Notes: generated from the letters alone by a model not told the origin. Positions 53,463-63,517 are shown, counted from the first letter of the stretch. The stretch is 64,000 nt of DNA from an uncultured Lachnospiraceae bacterium (GCA_910577735.1 CAJTOO010000003.1:62001-126000), one strand, 5' to 3'. Numbers and translations are program-made.

Positions 53463-55019
53463 CTATTCCTGTACTTTATTGCCAAGCGTCATTTCCACCA
53501 CAACCTCCTCATATCCATTGGTAGTCATGGTCATAACTTTCACATCCACAGTTTCACCCTTGGCATAAAACTCCAGCTCCCGTTGCAGTTCTTCCATGGA
53601 GGTGATGGAATCGCCGTTAAATTCCATAATGATATCGCCCTGTTTCAATCCGGCTCTGGACGCCGCCGTATTTTCATACACATGTGCAATATAGACTCCT
53701 TCCGGCATACCGTAGGCCTGAGAAACCTCCTGGGTGACACTGATGCCTGTGATTCCCAGATATCCTCTCTCCTCTTTGGCTACCTTATTTTTGGTCTCCT
53801 TCAGCATTAAATCCGCAATGATCGGACTCGCCGCCGAGATGGGAATGGCATATCCCATACCTTCCACGGCACTGCCGCCAATCTTATTAGAATTGATACC
53901 AATGACCTCGCCCTTGATATTCAAAAGCGCACCGCCGGAGTTGCCGGGATTGATGGCTGCATCTGTCTGAATAAAGGTACCGTCCGCACTGCCCGATATT
54001 TCAATGGTTCTGTCCAGTGCACTGATTACGCCTGTAGTGACTGACTGTCCGTAGCCCAGTGAATTTCCGATGGCAATCGCCGGTTCTCCCACCACCAGGG
54101 AATCAGAATCACCCAGTGTTGCCACCTTGATTTCCTGTAATGTCTTTGATTCCACTTTTCCAATGGGCACTGCAATGACTGCCAGATCCATATCCGGATC
54201 CATGCCTTTGATCAGGGCCTCTGCCTCGCTGCCTTCCACAAACTGCACCGTCAGCTTGTCTGTATCCGCTATCACATGATAATTTGTCACGATCAAAAGT
54301 TCCGTGTCGTTTTGTCCCACAATGATGCCGGATCCACTGGCATCCGCCTCACTGCTCATGGACTGTCCGAAATAGGACATGGTCTCCGTATAATGGTTGT
54401 TGACCGCCACGATGGAAGGCATGACTTCTGACACCACATCCGACACATCAGAAACCACAGTTGTCACGCTGCCTGTTTCTTTCACACTGGCCTGCGTCTT
54501 ATTGTCCGCTTCTTTTGCCGCATCTTCTTCCGCGCCTGCCACGGCACCGCCATCCTCTTTTTCAGCCTGCTGCGTGGTGACGGATTGGTCCGCCCGGTCT
54601 GACATACCGGAAACAGCATCCACAATATAGAGACCCATACCTGCAAAGATGCCAAAGAACAGTCCCAGAGACACTGCTGCCAACGCTTTCTTCCAATAGC
54701 CGCCGCCCGTACGCGGCTTCTTTTCCCGGATCTTCTTATCCTTCTTATGATCCATTCTGGCATAATCATTGGCATAGGTACTGCCGTATTGATAGCTGCC
54801 CCCGCTGGTCTGATAGGTATTGGTCTGACTATAGGGATTATGCTGTGTTGTCCCCTGGCCCGCTGTACTCTGTTGTGCCGTTCCATGACCTGCCGTATCC
54901 TGCTGATAGTTCGTGTAACTGCCCTGGTAACTGTCTTGATGGAACCTGTATCCTGGTCCCACAGGCTGCTTATTTTCGTTCTGGCTTGTGTAATCGTTTG
55001 GATATTGATTATCGTACAT
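53463..55019 (-). CDS. htrA: HtrA-family membrane serine protease with PDZ domain
   Basis: A 518-residue quality-control protease. A cytoplasmic Gln/Tyr/Thr-rich N terminus (about 1-95, with a short repeat TAGHGTAQQS/TAGQGTTQHN) is followed by a membrane helix (AAVSLGLFFGIFAGMGLYIV), the trypsin-like domain with catalytic His in VTNYHVIADTD, Asp in DMDLAVIAV and Ser in NPGNSGGALL, and a C-terminal PDZ domain (about 415-505). It degrades or refolds damaged exported proteins. GGAAAGGAG precedes the ATG; a terminator follows. Confidence 0.95.
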   Translation of the reverse strand: MYDNQYPNDYTSQNENKQPVGPGYRFHQDSYQGSYTNYQQDTAGHGTAQQSTAGQGTTQHNPYSQTNTYQTSGGSYQYGSTYANDYARMDHKKDKKIREKKPRTGGGYWKKALAAVSLGLFFGIFAGMGLYIVDAVSGMSDRADQSVTTQQAEKEDGGAVAGAEEDAAKEADNKTQASVKETGSVTTVVSDVSDVVSEVMPSIVAVNNHYTETMSYFGQSMSSEADASGSGIIVGQNDTELLIVTNYHVIADTDKLTVQFVEGSEAEALIKGMDPDMDLAVIAVPIGKVESKTLQEIKVATLGDSDSLVVGEPAIAIGNSLGYGQSVTTGVISALDRTIEISGSADGTFIQTDAAINPGNSGGALLNIKGEVIGINSNKIGGSAVEGMGYAIPISAASPIIADLMLKETKNKVAKEERGYLGITGISVTQEVSQAYGMPEGVYIAHVYENTAASRAGLKQGDIIMEFNGDSITSMEELQRELEFYAKGETVDVKVMTMTTNGYEEVVVEMTLGNKVQE

Positions 55020-55165
55020 GATCTTTTCTCCTTTCCATTACTCCTATTGACACCGGTTTTCACCGATCACCTCCGTTGATCATGTAGTCAGTATAGTATT
55101 TAATTGTGTACAAATTGTGATAACTTTTTATAAAAATTGTGTTTTAAATCTGTGTTTTATGTGTC

Positions 55166-56992
55166 CTACTCCACAGTCACCGACTTAGCCAGATTCCTCG
55201 GCTTATCCACGTCACATCCTTTTCCTACGGACACATAATATCCAAAGAGCTGCAGGGGTATGATGGCCAGGGAATTGGCAAAGTATGGATTCGTCTCCGG
55301 AATATAAATCACATAATCGGCTGCTTTCTCAATCTCTTTATTCTCCTCACAGGTCACTGCCAGCAGAAAAGCCCCCCTTGCCTTGACTTCCACCATATTG
55401 CTGATGGTCTTGGCATAGAGTTCCGGCTGGGTGGACACTGCCGCCACCAGGGTTCCCTCCTCAATCAGGGAAATGGTACCGTGCTTCAATTCTCCTGCCG
55501 CATAGGCTTCGGAATGAATATAGGAAATCTCTTTTAATTTCAGGGAACCTTCCAGAGAGATCGCATAGTCAATTCCCCGGCCAATAAAGAACACATCCTT
55601 TGCCCCGATATACCGGTTGGCAAATCTCTGGATTTTGTTCTTATTATTTAATAAAAGCTCTATCTGATCCGGCAGGCATCTCAAATCCCCAATCAGGCAG
55701 GCATAAGTCTTATCATCAATCTTTCCCCGCACTCTGCCGATCTTAATGGCCAGAAGATAGAGCGCTATCAACTGAGCGCTGTAAGCTTTGGTAGTTGCCA
55801 CAGCAATTTCCGGCCCTGCCCAGGTATACATCACATTGTCTGCTTCCCTGGCAATGGAACTGCCCACCACATTAACGATCCCCAGCACCTTAAATCCTCT
55901 TGCCTTCGCTTCCCGAAGCGCTGCCAGCGTATCTGCCGTCTCACCGGACTGGCTGATGACCACCACCATGGCCCCCTCTTCCAGAATCGGATTACGGTAA
56001 CGAAACTCCGATGCCAGATCCACTTCCACCGGCACCCTGGCAAGCCCTTCTATCACATATTTGCCCGTCATACCCGCATGATAGGCAGAACCGCAGGCCA
56101 CAATATGAATTTTCTTAATCTCCTGCAGCTCCTCATCGCTCATATTCAGTTCTTCAATCACGATATCATTATCTTTCAGCCGCGGCATCAGTGTATCCGT
56201 CACGGTCTTTGGCTGTTCGTACATTTCCTTTAACATGAAATGCTCATAACCGGCCTTCTCCGCAGCGCTGGCATCCCACTCGATGGTGACGGGCTCTTTG
56301 CTCGTCTCCTCCTCGTCCACCGTATAGAAGTGCATATGATCTGCACGCAGACGCACTACTTCCTGATTGTCAACATAATATACCTTTCTGGTATACTTGA
56401 GAATTGCAGGCACGTCTGAGGCGATGAAACAGCCGTCCTCATTCTGTCCCACAATAAGAGGAGAATCCTTTCTGGCTGCAAAAATCTGATCCGGACAGTC
56501 TGCGAAGAGAATGCCCAAAGCATAGGAACCTTCCACACGATGCAGTACCTTCGTGATCGTCTCCAGGGGATTTCCTTTATAATAATAATCCAGCAGATGG
56601 GCAAGCACCTCCGTATCTGTTTCCGAGACAAAGTGATATCCTTTGTCCGTCAGCATTTTACGAAGCTGTATATAGTTCTCAATGATTCCGTTATGTACTA
56701 CAGTAATAGTTTCTGCCTCATTGAAATGGGGATGGGCGTTGGTATTGCTTGGTACGCCGTGGGTAGCCCAGCGGGTATGTCCTATTCCGCAGATACCCGG
56801 CATGGTCTCTCCGCCATGGGTTATATTCTCAAGCACCTTAAGCCGCCCCACTGACTTGGTGATATTTATCCTGCCGTCATCATAAATCGCCATGCCCGCA
56901 GAATCATATCCGCGATACTCCAGTTTGGACAATCCATCCAGTATGATGGGGGCTGCCTGTTTGGTTCCAATATAACCTACGATTCCACACAT
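55166..56992 (-). CDS. glmS: glutamine--fructose-6-phosphate aminotransferase
   Basis: A 608-residue GlmS that makes glucosamine 6-phosphate from fructose 6-phosphate and glutamine, for cell-wall synthesis. The N-terminal nucleophile is CGIVGYIG (Cys 2), and the glutaminase domain is followed by two SIS domains with SQSGETADTLAAL and the C-terminal DKPRNLAKSVTVE. AGGAGG precedes the ATG. Only 66 bp separate it from the upstream gene, and I see no glmS ribozyme. With nagB it sets the balance of amino sugar synthesis and breakdown. Confidence 0.97.
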   Translation of the reverse strand: MCGIVGYIGTKQAAPIILDGLSKLEYRGYDSAGMAIYDDGRINITKSVGRLKVLENITHGGETMPGICGIGHTRWATHGVPSNTNAHPHFNEAETITVVHNGIIENYIQLRKMLTDKGYHFVSETDTEVLAHLLDYYYKGNPLETITKVLHRVEGSYALGILFADCPDQIFAARKDSPLIVGQNEDGCFIASDVPAILKYTRKVYYVDNQEVVRLRADHMHFYTVDEEETSKEPVTIEWDASAAEKAGYEHFMLKEMYEQPKTVTDTLMPRLKDNDIVIEELNMSDEELQEIKKIHIVACGSAYHAGMTGKYVIEGLARVPVEVDLASEFRYRNPILEEGAMVVVISQSGETADTLAALREAKARGFKVLGIVNVVGSSIAREADNVMYTWAGPEIAVATTKAYSAQLIALYLLAIKIGRVRGKIDDKTYACLIGDLRCLPDQIELLLNNKNKIQRFANRYIGAKDVFFIGRGIDYAISLEGSLKLKEISYIHSEAYAAGELKHGTISLIEEGTLVAAVSTQPELYAKTISNMVEVKARGAFLLAVTCEENKEIEKAADYVIYIPETNPYFANSLAIIPLQLFGYYVSVGKGCDVDKPRNLAKSVTVE

Positions 56993-57058
56993 ATTGATAT
57001 CCTCCTGTTTTCCGTCCCATATCCCAATCTGTTAATAGCAGTTCTTCCCTTTCGTCTG

Positions 57059-57988
57059 TCAATGCATCCAGTACTCTTTGTTAGATGACATAGATGTCAC
57101 AAACCGTCTTGGCAGTCTGCGATAATTTTTACCCAGAAGATACCCCATATACTTAAAGGCGCTCTGACACAGCACATGGGGAATCCTGCGCTTCATTTTC
57201 TTTTCTTTCAGATGGGCAACCATCCCCTTTACCATACGGATTCCTTCTGACTCCGAGGGAAACTGCTCAAACAACTCCCAATGATCCGCCTGAGATACCC
57301 CCAGGTCAAAATTCCGGTGAAACTGCTGTGCATTCGTATAATTATGGGAATGATATACCTGGGCCTCAGCGGTATAGGCGATGGCATAGCCCGCTTTTAC
57401 AGCCTTAGCCGCATAAAGCATATCCTCATTAAAAATGGCATGTTTCACAAAGCCTCCCAGACTATCAAACAGCTCCCGATTATACGCAGCACACACATTG
57501 GAACAGAAAAATGTCTTGATTCCCAGCTCAGAAGCATCTGCCTGTGTCTTAGTCCTGGACTGCGGAGGATAATTAAAGTTTCTGGTATACTTCTCCTCCT
57601 CCCTGCTCTCCTCATCCGGCAGCTGTCTGGCATAAGCCACCGCCACCTTATCCTGATGCAGACTGGCAAGCAGTCTCTCCACCAAAAATTCATCAGCCGG
57701 CACAGCATCCTGTGTCATCATGATAAAATAATCGGCCTGGGAATGTCTGACCCCCTGGTTTCTGGTTCGTCCATGGTCAAATTCTCTTTTGGACAGATGC
57801 TTTACTACTATATTATGATGGTCTTTACAAAAAGAAGTACCATAAACCAGCCGCTCAAAATATTTCTGTTCCGTATTCATGACAATGATCCGGTTTATGG
57901 GCACACTCTGCTGGGTCAGTTTATCGATCAACGCCAAAAATTTCCGATCAGGTTTATAGGCGGGAATGATAATGTCTACCTGGTCCAC
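57059..57988 (-). CDS. family 2 glycosyltransferase (rhamnosyltransferase-like)
   Basis: A 309-residue GT2 enzyme starting VDIIIPAYKPDRKFLALI. The metal and sugar motif is MMTQDAVPADEFLVERL, and NEDMLYAAKAVKAGYAIAY carries the likely catalytic base. It resembles rhamnosyltransferases of polysaccharide loci. I prefer the GTG at 57988, which follows GGAGGGG, to the in-frame ATG at 58003, which overlaps that site. A terminator lies between it and the LCP gene, so it may have its own promoter or rely on read-through. Palindrome site 10 lies near its 3' end. Confidence 0.85.
   Translation of the reverse strand: MDQVDIIIPAYKPDRKFLALIDKLTQQSVPINRIIVMNTEQKYFERLVYGTSFCKDHHNIVVKHLSKREFDHGRTRNQGVRHSQADYFIMMTQDAVPADEFLVERLLASLHQDKVAVAYARQLPDEESREEEKYTRNFNYPPQSRTKTQADASELGIKTFFCSNVCAAYNRELFDSLGGFVKHAIFNEDMLYAAKAVKAGYAIAYTAEAQVYHSHNYTNAQQFHRNFDLGVSQADHWELFEQFPSESEGIRMVKGMVAHLKEKKMKRRIPHVLCQSAFKYMGYLLGKNYRRLPRRFVTSMSSNKEYWMH
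57085..57100 (-). repeat. TGACA-N4-TGTCA palindrome, site 10 of 10
   Basis: Plus-strand sequence ATGACATAGATGTCAC near the 3' end of the glycosyltransferase gene, ACA frame, encoding T-S-M-S. Confidence 0.8.
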
Positions 57989-58023
57989 GCATTTCCCCTC
58001 CATTTATATTTTAGTACGGAATA

Positions 58024-58050
58024 AAAGGGGCCTGCAAGACAAGCCCCTTT
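58024..58050 (-). terminator. intrinsic terminator after the LCP gene
   Basis: AAAGGGGC (58024-58031) and GCCCCTTT (58043-58050) form a perfect stem, followed in minus-strand RNA by TTTATT. It lies 12 bp past the LCP stop. Confidence 0.85.
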
Positions 58051-58061
58051 GCTATGATTCA

Positions 58062-59267
58062 TTATTTATTCAGATATCCGTTTGTATCATCATAAATCTT
58101 CTGACTGCATTTCTTTACAGTCTCTGACGGTTCATAATCTTTGGCATCAAACAGGAACTCATGCAGCCATTTGACATTGTCCTCCAGACTGAGCGGGATG
58201 ACACAGGATCCTTTGGAACCAATCGTTCCTGTGGCGCGGTTGGACTCCTGCGGGAATCCGGCTGTATCCGAAATGTAGTAAGTGCCTACATTGCCAAGCA
58301 TATCCACAATCTCCGCCAGATCCAATGAAGTATATACTTCGTTGAACACAGCATCTGCAGTGCTTGTGAGCTGCGGCAGCGAAGCCTTCTTCGCCTGATC
58401 CGCTACTGCGGAAAGAACCTCCCTCTGTCTCTCGGCACGTTTAAAGTCATCTCCTGCAGTATAACGGATACGGCAATAACCTGTAGCCTGCAGACCGTCA
58501 AGCAGCTGATAGCCGGTCTCTGCTACTGGTGTGTAACTCCTCTTCAGGTCCTCTGCAATACAGAGCTGATAGTTATTTAAGTGGCTGATCTCTGAGTCAT
58601 CCACATCGATATATACACCGCCCAACGCATCAATGGTATCTGCCAGACCGGCAAAACCAACGGTAACGAAATCCGTGATGTTCATATCCAAATTCATATT
58701 CAGCATATTGATTGCCTGCTCAGGACCACCCTTGGCATAGGCTGCATTACACTTATTGTAAGAATCATTACTCAGATTCAGGTAAGTATCACGATATATG
58801 GAAACCAGCTTACACTCTCCCGTATCCTGATTGATGGAAGCAATCATGATTGTGTCGCTTCGCGTATTCTTCGTCAGTGCGCCCGAAGTGGAATCCACAC
58901 CAAACAGGGCAATATTCCGATACCCCTTCATGGTCGTCTCCTGGGCCTGTTCCACGGTATCATTGATGATGATCTTCTCATCATTCAATTCCACCTTACC
59001 GCTGCCGGTACCTTTCATAACACCATATAAAACCACCACTGCTATGACAAGGATAATAATCTCGACAATAAAAATGATAATCCGTCTGCGCTGTTTCTTT
59101 GCCTGCTTTTTCTTACTCGTACTCTTGCCGGATGATTTTTTGCCGGATGACTTCTTCCCGGACCCTGAGGACCTCCTGCCGGAAGACTTGGAACCGCTCC
59201 TGGAAGAAGACTTTTTCCTGGGCCTGTAATCATCCTCGTCATATTCATCTTCATAATGCTTGGCCAT
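58062..59267 (-). CDS. LytR-CpsA-Psr family glycopolymer ligase
   Basis: A 401-residue LCP protein that attaches polysaccharide from a lipid carrier to peptidoglycan. A Ser/Lys/Gly-rich cytoplasmic N terminus (about 15-50) precedes one membrane helix (IIIFIVEIIILVIAVVVLYG) and the external LCP domain, with conserved Arg and Asp residues in NTRSDTIMIASI, VSIYRDTYLNL and CRIRYTAGDDFKRAERQREVL. AAGGGAG supports the ATG at 59267. It follows the priming transferase gene, so it probably finishes the polymer made by this locus. Confidence 0.93.
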   Translation of the reverse strand: MAKHYEDEYDEDDYRPRKKSSSRSGSKSSGRRSSGSGKKSSGKKSSGKSTSKKKQAKKQRRRIIIFIVEIIILVIAVVVLYGVMKGTGSGKVELNDEKIIINDTVEQAQETTMKGYRNIALFGVDSTSGALTKNTRSDTIMIASINQDTGECKLVSIYRDTYLNLSNDSYNKCNAAYAKGGPEQAINMLNMNLDMNITDFVTVGFAGLADTIDALGGVYIDVDDSEISHLNNYQLCIAEDLKRSYTPVAETGYQLLDGLQATGYCRIRYTAGDDFKRAERQREVLSAVADQAKKASLPQLTSTADAVFNEVYTSLDLAEIVDMLGNVGTYYISDTAGFPQESNRATGTIGSKGSCVIPLSLEDNVKWLHEFLFDAKDYEPSETVKKCSQKIYDDTNGYLNK

Positions 59268-59467
59268 ACTTTGCACTCCCTTGATTCCCAACAAAATTTA
59301 CAGTAAAATTCCGTCTCTTATTTTGTCACATTCTGCCCGAAAAGGCAACCTTTTGTGTCTATTCTTATAAGATTATACTACATCTTGGTATAATTGCAAT
59401 ATAATTCATGTTTCTTTCGCAACTCTTCCGAATTTCTTAAGAATTTACATTTTGTCTTATTATCTCC

Positions 59468-60877
59468 TCAATAGGCGTTTTTATTGATAAATCCCTTGAA
59501 AATCGTGAGGAACATAATCTTGATGTCAAAAGACATGGTCCAGTTCTCAATATAAAAAATATCATACTCTATCCTGCGCTTAATGGAAGTATCTCCTCTG
59601 TAACCATTGATCTGCGCCCAGCCGGACAACCCGGGTCTCACCTGGTGTTTGACCATATAACGGGGTATCTCTTCTTTAAACTGCTCCACGAACTGGGGTC
59701 TCTCCGGCCTGGGTCCCACCACACTCATATCCCCTTTCAGGATATTGAACAGCTGGGGGAGTTCATCGATACTCGTCCTGCGCAGAAATCTGCCCACTTT
59801 GGTAACCCTTGGGTCATCCTTGGTGGTCCACCCCTTTTCCTCCTGAGACGGCTTCTGCACCTCCATGGTGCGGAATTTATACATTTTAAAAGGCTTATTG
59901 TGAAGTCCGATTCTTTCCTGTTTAAAAATCACAGGCCCTCTGGACGTGCATCTGATGGCCAAAGCAGACACCAGCATAATCGGCGAAGATACCACCACCC
60001 CCACCAGGGCTACCAGAATATCCATCACCCGCTTGGCACACCAGTTCAATGTATTGGTCAAAGGCACATAACGGATATTGATCACCGGAAGTCCCATCAA
60101 ATCCTCCGTATAAGGCCTGCTCGGGAAGAGACTGTTATAGTCCGGGATAAATTTCGTATGCACACCGGACTTCTCACACAAGTCCACAATGTGTTCCAGA
60201 TTATCGTAGTCTTTCAAAGAAAGAGTGATGGCAATCTCGTCCAGCTTGTTCTGGGGCAGAATATAGAGCAGATTCTCAATGCGTCCCAGTACTTTAACCC
60301 CTTTATAGACCGTACCGCTCGGCACACTGTCATCCAGAATGCCCCGCACCACATAGCCCCACTGGGGATTGGCATTTATGCGCTTGATATACTCTTCCGT
60401 GGCACGGGAATACCCCACCAGCAGAATATATTTCAGGTTATAACCTTTTTCCCGGAAATATTGCAGGAGCATGCGGATAAAAGTACGTCCCAGAGTCGTC
60501 AGGAAAATATTGATCCCATAGAACATCGCCATCATACTACGGGAGAAGTGAATCTGTGCAATCAGATACCAGCCGGCCATCAGCAGGACCATGCCTACTG
60601 TATTTGCCTGGAAAATATTGAGAATCTCATAACGGTGGACAGTTGCCCTTTTCGGCGTATATAAATTAAAAGAATAATACAATATCAGATAACCCGGCAC
60701 GATCACATACAGCATCTGGAAATATGTGCCCATGGAAAGAGCACCGGCAGTAGGGTCGGTGTCTGTAAAAGGACTGGCAAACTTTAAGTACCAGGCCAGC
60801 ATATAGGATACCGCAACAATCACAGCATCCAGCACAACGTGCAGTCTGTTAAAATATTTCTGGTTATCTTTGATCAT
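59468..60877 (-). CDS. undecaprenyl-phosphate sugar-1-phosphate transferase (WcaJ/EpsL-like)
   Basis: A 469-residue priming enzyme that loads the first sugar phosphate onto undecaprenyl phosphate. It has four N-terminal membrane helices, a CoA_binding-like domain (about 145-260), a fifth helix and the bacterial sugar transferase domain with FKMYKFRTM, LPQLFNILKGDMSVVGPRPE and RPGLSGWAQINGYRG. The length and layout fit undecaprenyl-phosphate glucose or galactose transferases. GAGAGG precedes the ATG at 60877. It is the initiating enzyme of the polysaccharide locus. Confidence 0.93.
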   Translation of the reverse strand: MIKDNQKYFNRLHVVLDAVIVAVSYMLAWYLKFASPFTDTDPTAGALSMGTYFQMLYVIVPGYLILYYSFNLYTPKRATVHRYEILNIFQANTVGMVLLMAGWYLIAQIHFSRSMMAMFYGINIFLTTLGRTFIRMLLQYFREKGYNLKYILLVGYSRATEEYIKRINANPQWGYVVRGILDDSVPSGTVYKGVKVLGRIENLLYILPQNKLDEIAITLSLKDYDNLEHIVDLCEKSGVHTKFIPDYNSLFPSRPYTEDLMGLPVINIRYVPLTNTLNWCAKRVMDILVALVGVVVSSPIMLVSALAIRCTSRGPVIFKQERIGLHNKPFKMYKFRTMEVQKPSQEEKGWTTKDDPRVTKVGRFLRRTSIDELPQLFNILKGDMSVVGPRPERPQFVEQFKEEIPRYMVKHQVRPGLSGWAQINGYRGDTSIKRRIEYDIFYIENWTMSFDIKIMFLTIFKGFINKNAY

Positions 60878-60936
60878 ATGCAAGCCTCTCACGGAGGTAC
60901 GGTAAGCAATTTTCCTTTTATTTTACAATATTTATG

Positions 60937-61971
60937 CTAAAAACACAACCTATAACATATGTTGCGCCACAGCTCCCATTGTATCCTGACATAAGCTGGC
61001 AGATTGTGAAGCTTAAAACGCACACGGTTTTGCCTGCCCTGCGCCGACACACACAATCTCATCCCTTTCAGGATGCCTCGCAGATATACGCTTCCAAACC
61101 CTTTACGGATAAAGAAAAGTGTTTTGATAAAATATCCCATCAGCAAAAAAGGAAGGTTTAATAAAATCTGCAGAAAAGGCATATTTTTATAAACCAGATA
61201 CACACTGTTCCTGGCCGCAAGATTTACCTTAAAGGCGTTATAGCGAGAACCAGACGACGCGCTCCCCGCATGATAAACCTCTGCCTCCGGAATATAAAGA
61301 TTCCGATATCCCGCTATTCTGGCGCGGTATCCCAGATCGATGTCTTCCAGATACGCAAAATGATTCTCATCCAGCACTCCGATTTTAGACAAAGTCTTTC
61401 TGCGATAGATGCAGGCACCCCCGCAGGCCGCAAAAATATCCCGTCCCTTCTGGTAAGCCTCCCGTCCCTTATCCTTTCCCGCCGCAAAGGCCCAGCCCAG
61501 CGCACAGTAATAATCTCCCGCATCATCTATCAGCTGAGGCTTCCTCATATTGATCATCTGTGCAGCCCCGGAAAAGATTTTCTCATCCTGCTGCAGGGGC
61601 GCTTCCAGCGCACGAACGAACCCCCGGCGCGCTACAGTATCGTTATTTAATAAAATAACATATGCTGTTTTGCTTTCTGCAATGCCTCTGTTTACCGCAC
61701 CGCAGAACCCCTGGTTATGCTCTAAGGCAATCAGCTCTGCCTTTGGGAATTTCTCTGCCACCAATTCCCTGCTCCCATCTGTAGAACCATTATCCACCAC
61801 AAGTATCCTGGCCGGCTCCTTTTCCAGAGACTTCAGACAGTTCTCAATATAGTCTCTTCCATTATAGTTGGGAATGATGATGGTGGAACGGACTGCAGCG
61901 TCGTCCTCAGTTCCCTGATGATTTAACTTTCTGTATTTGTTCTCTGTCCCTGTCTTCTTATCCTGCCCCAT
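60937..61971 (-). CDS. family 2 glycosyltransferase
   Basis: A 344-residue GT2 enzyme with a basic N-terminal tail. Motifs are STIIIPNYNGRDYIENCL, VDNGSTDGSRELV, VILLNNDTVARRGFV (metal binding) and AYLEDIDLGYRARIAGY (catalytic region). This pattern is seen in rhamnosyl and related transferases. GAGGAAGGGCC precedes the ATG. It lies 86 bp from the upstream GT2 gene and 59 bp from the priming transferase gene. Confidence 0.9.
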   Translation of the reverse strand: MGQDKKTGTENKYRKLNHQGTEDDAAVRSTIIIPNYNGRDYIENCLKSLEKEPARILVVDNGSTDGSRELVAEKFPKAELIALEHNQGFCGAVNRGIAESKTAYVILLNNDTVARRGFVRALEAPLQQDEKIFSGAAQMINMRKPQLIDDAGDYYCALGWAFAAGKDKGREAYQKGRDIFAACGGACIYRRKTLSKIGVLDENHFAYLEDIDLGYRARIAGYRNLYIPEAEVYHAGSASSGSRYNAFKVNLAARNSVYLVYKNMPFLQILLNLPFLLMGYFIKTLFFIRKGFGSVYLRGILKGMRLCVSAQGRQNRVRFKLHNLPAYVRIQWELWRNICYRLCF

Positions 61972-62057
61972 GGCCCTTCCTCAATTTCGATTCTTCCTGC
62001 TTTACACAGCCTCTTCCCGGCAAAGGCAACTGCGGTCTCCCAATGATCGAATGCCCC

Positions 62058-63485
62058 TCACCTGCCTGACTTTATGACAATGCCCGGATCCCACACCACC
62101 AGATAGCCTGCATTGCGCACTGCCTGTCCGAAGGCAAGGCTCAATTTACGATACCCGGCCTCATCACAACTAAGGCCGGCCACATCGGCAATCTGTACAT
62201 CCTGTCTTCCCTGTCTGGTTTTCACCTGTACCGTTCTCTCCTGATAAGGGATTCCCAGAATCTGCCTGTAAACCGGCTGCAACTCTTCCCGCACCTGTAT
62301 ACAACGGATATCCACCGCCGCACAATCCTGCTTTAATACCGCCCGGTGGGTGCTGCCGCCGCTATAATGCCCGTTTAATCCCTCAAAGAGACATTCGCCG
62401 CTCTCATCATAGGCTCCCGCACAGATACAGCCGCAGGCATCCAGAATCTTTCCGCCCACCACCCCTGCATCCTGCCTGACTGACAAAAGATCCGGTTCAT
62501 AACAGATATCATAAAATCCCAGGTGCAGACTATGCTCCACATGTGTCTGCCATCCCTGTCTGCTTCCAAAATCCGCAAGCGCCCTCCGGCCTGCCTCATA
62601 GGCGTAAGATTTACTCTGTGTATTCTGGGCTGTGGACTGGGCGTGGGAGCGCCAGTGGTAGAGTATACGTGGGATATGGACAATCATCGTCTCCATTCTG
62701 CCCAACAGGTCTCTCTTCAATAAGTTATCCACAACCCGCAGTACCAGATCGTAATCCTGGGCTCCATCATATTCGCTGCGCAGTTTCAGTGTTTTCAACA
62801 GTTTGGCTTCCACTGCCATAAAGTGACAGATGTAATTATTTGAAAGTATTAAATCCAGATTGAATTTTTGTTTTATATGTGGAGATATAAAAAATCTGGA
62901 CGTTTCATCGCACTTGTCTTCGTCCGAATACAACAAAGCAGGCAGACAGTTTTGTACCCTGCTTTCCTGTACTGCCGCTGCCATATAATATAAAGCATCA
63001 GGCGTTATGAAATCATCATGATCCAGAAACGCAATATAATCCCCTGCCGCCAGGGCGATACCCGCATTGGTATTGCCCGAGATACCCAGGTTCTTTCCCA
63101 GACGTCTATACTTGATACGCATATCGCCGGCCTCTTCTGTCACCTGACGCACCGTCCGCTCCACCAGATCACTGTCTGAGGCATCCACAATGATCAGCTC
63201 CCACTTGCGGTAACTCTGGTCACGCACAGAGGCAAGCATTTCCCGCAGATAGCTTTCTTCTGTCTCGTAAGCCGGCGTCACAATGCTGAACAGGTATGGA
63301 TAATCCTCTGTCTCCCGGCGCTGTCTTGTCAGTGTTTCCGCAGAAGGCGCCATGTAATAATAATCAGCCCTTTTTTCTTCCTCCAAACGCTCCTTCGCAG
63401 CATAGTATGCATGACTTATGCCGTTTTTCTTCAGGTAATTTATGGTCTTTCTTACGTTATCCATCTTCAAGATCCGATTGCCCAC
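62058..63485 (-). CDS. family 2 glycosyltransferase with N-terminal helical region
   Basis: A 475-residue protein. A basic helical N terminus (NVRKTINYLKKNGISHAYYA) precedes the GT2 domain (about 60-310): FSIVTPAYETEESYLREML, IIVDASDSDLV and YIAFLDHDDFITPDALYY. The remaining 170 residues contain QDYDLVLRVVD and a C-terminal beta-rich part that I cannot assign. The GTG at 63485 is 8 nt after GGGAGG, so I prefer it to ATG 63449 or 63464-type later starts. A hairpin separates it from the phosphoglucomutase gene. Confidence 0.85.
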   Translation of the reverse strand: MGNRILKMDNVRKTINYLKKNGISHAYYAAKERLEEEKRADYYYMAPSAETLTRQRRETEDYPYLFSIVTPAYETEESYLREMLASVRDQSYRKWELIIVDASDSDLVERTVRQVTEEAGDMRIKYRRLGKNLGISGNTNAGIALAAGDYIAFLDHDDFITPDALYYMAAAVQESRVQNCLPALLYSDEDKCDETSRFFISPHIKQKFNLDLILSNNYICHFMAVEAKLLKTLKLRSEYDGAQDYDLVLRVVDNLLKRDLLGRMETMIVHIPRILYHWRSHAQSTAQNTQSKSYAYEAGRRALADFGSRQGWQTHVEHSLHLGFYDICYEPDLLSVRQDAGVVGGKILDACGCICAGAYDESGECLFEGLNGHYSGGSTHRAVLKQDCAAVDIRCIQVREELQPVYRQILGIPYQERTVQVKTRQGRQDVQIADVAGLSCDEAGYRKLSLAFGQAVRNAGYLVVWDPGIVIKSGR

Positions 63486-63517
63486 TGTCACGCCTCCCAC
63501 TTACCAAATGTAACGAA

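Noticed and set aside
56993..57058. Possible glmS ribozyme upstream of glmS
   Set aside because: Only 66 bp separate glmS from the upstream gene, and the conserved ribozyme core is not visible.
59645..60664. 339-codon plus-strand frame opposite the priming sugar transferase
   Set aside because: Antisense shadow of a well-supported enzyme; rich in His, Gln and Arg from reverse-read codons and without recognisable motifs.
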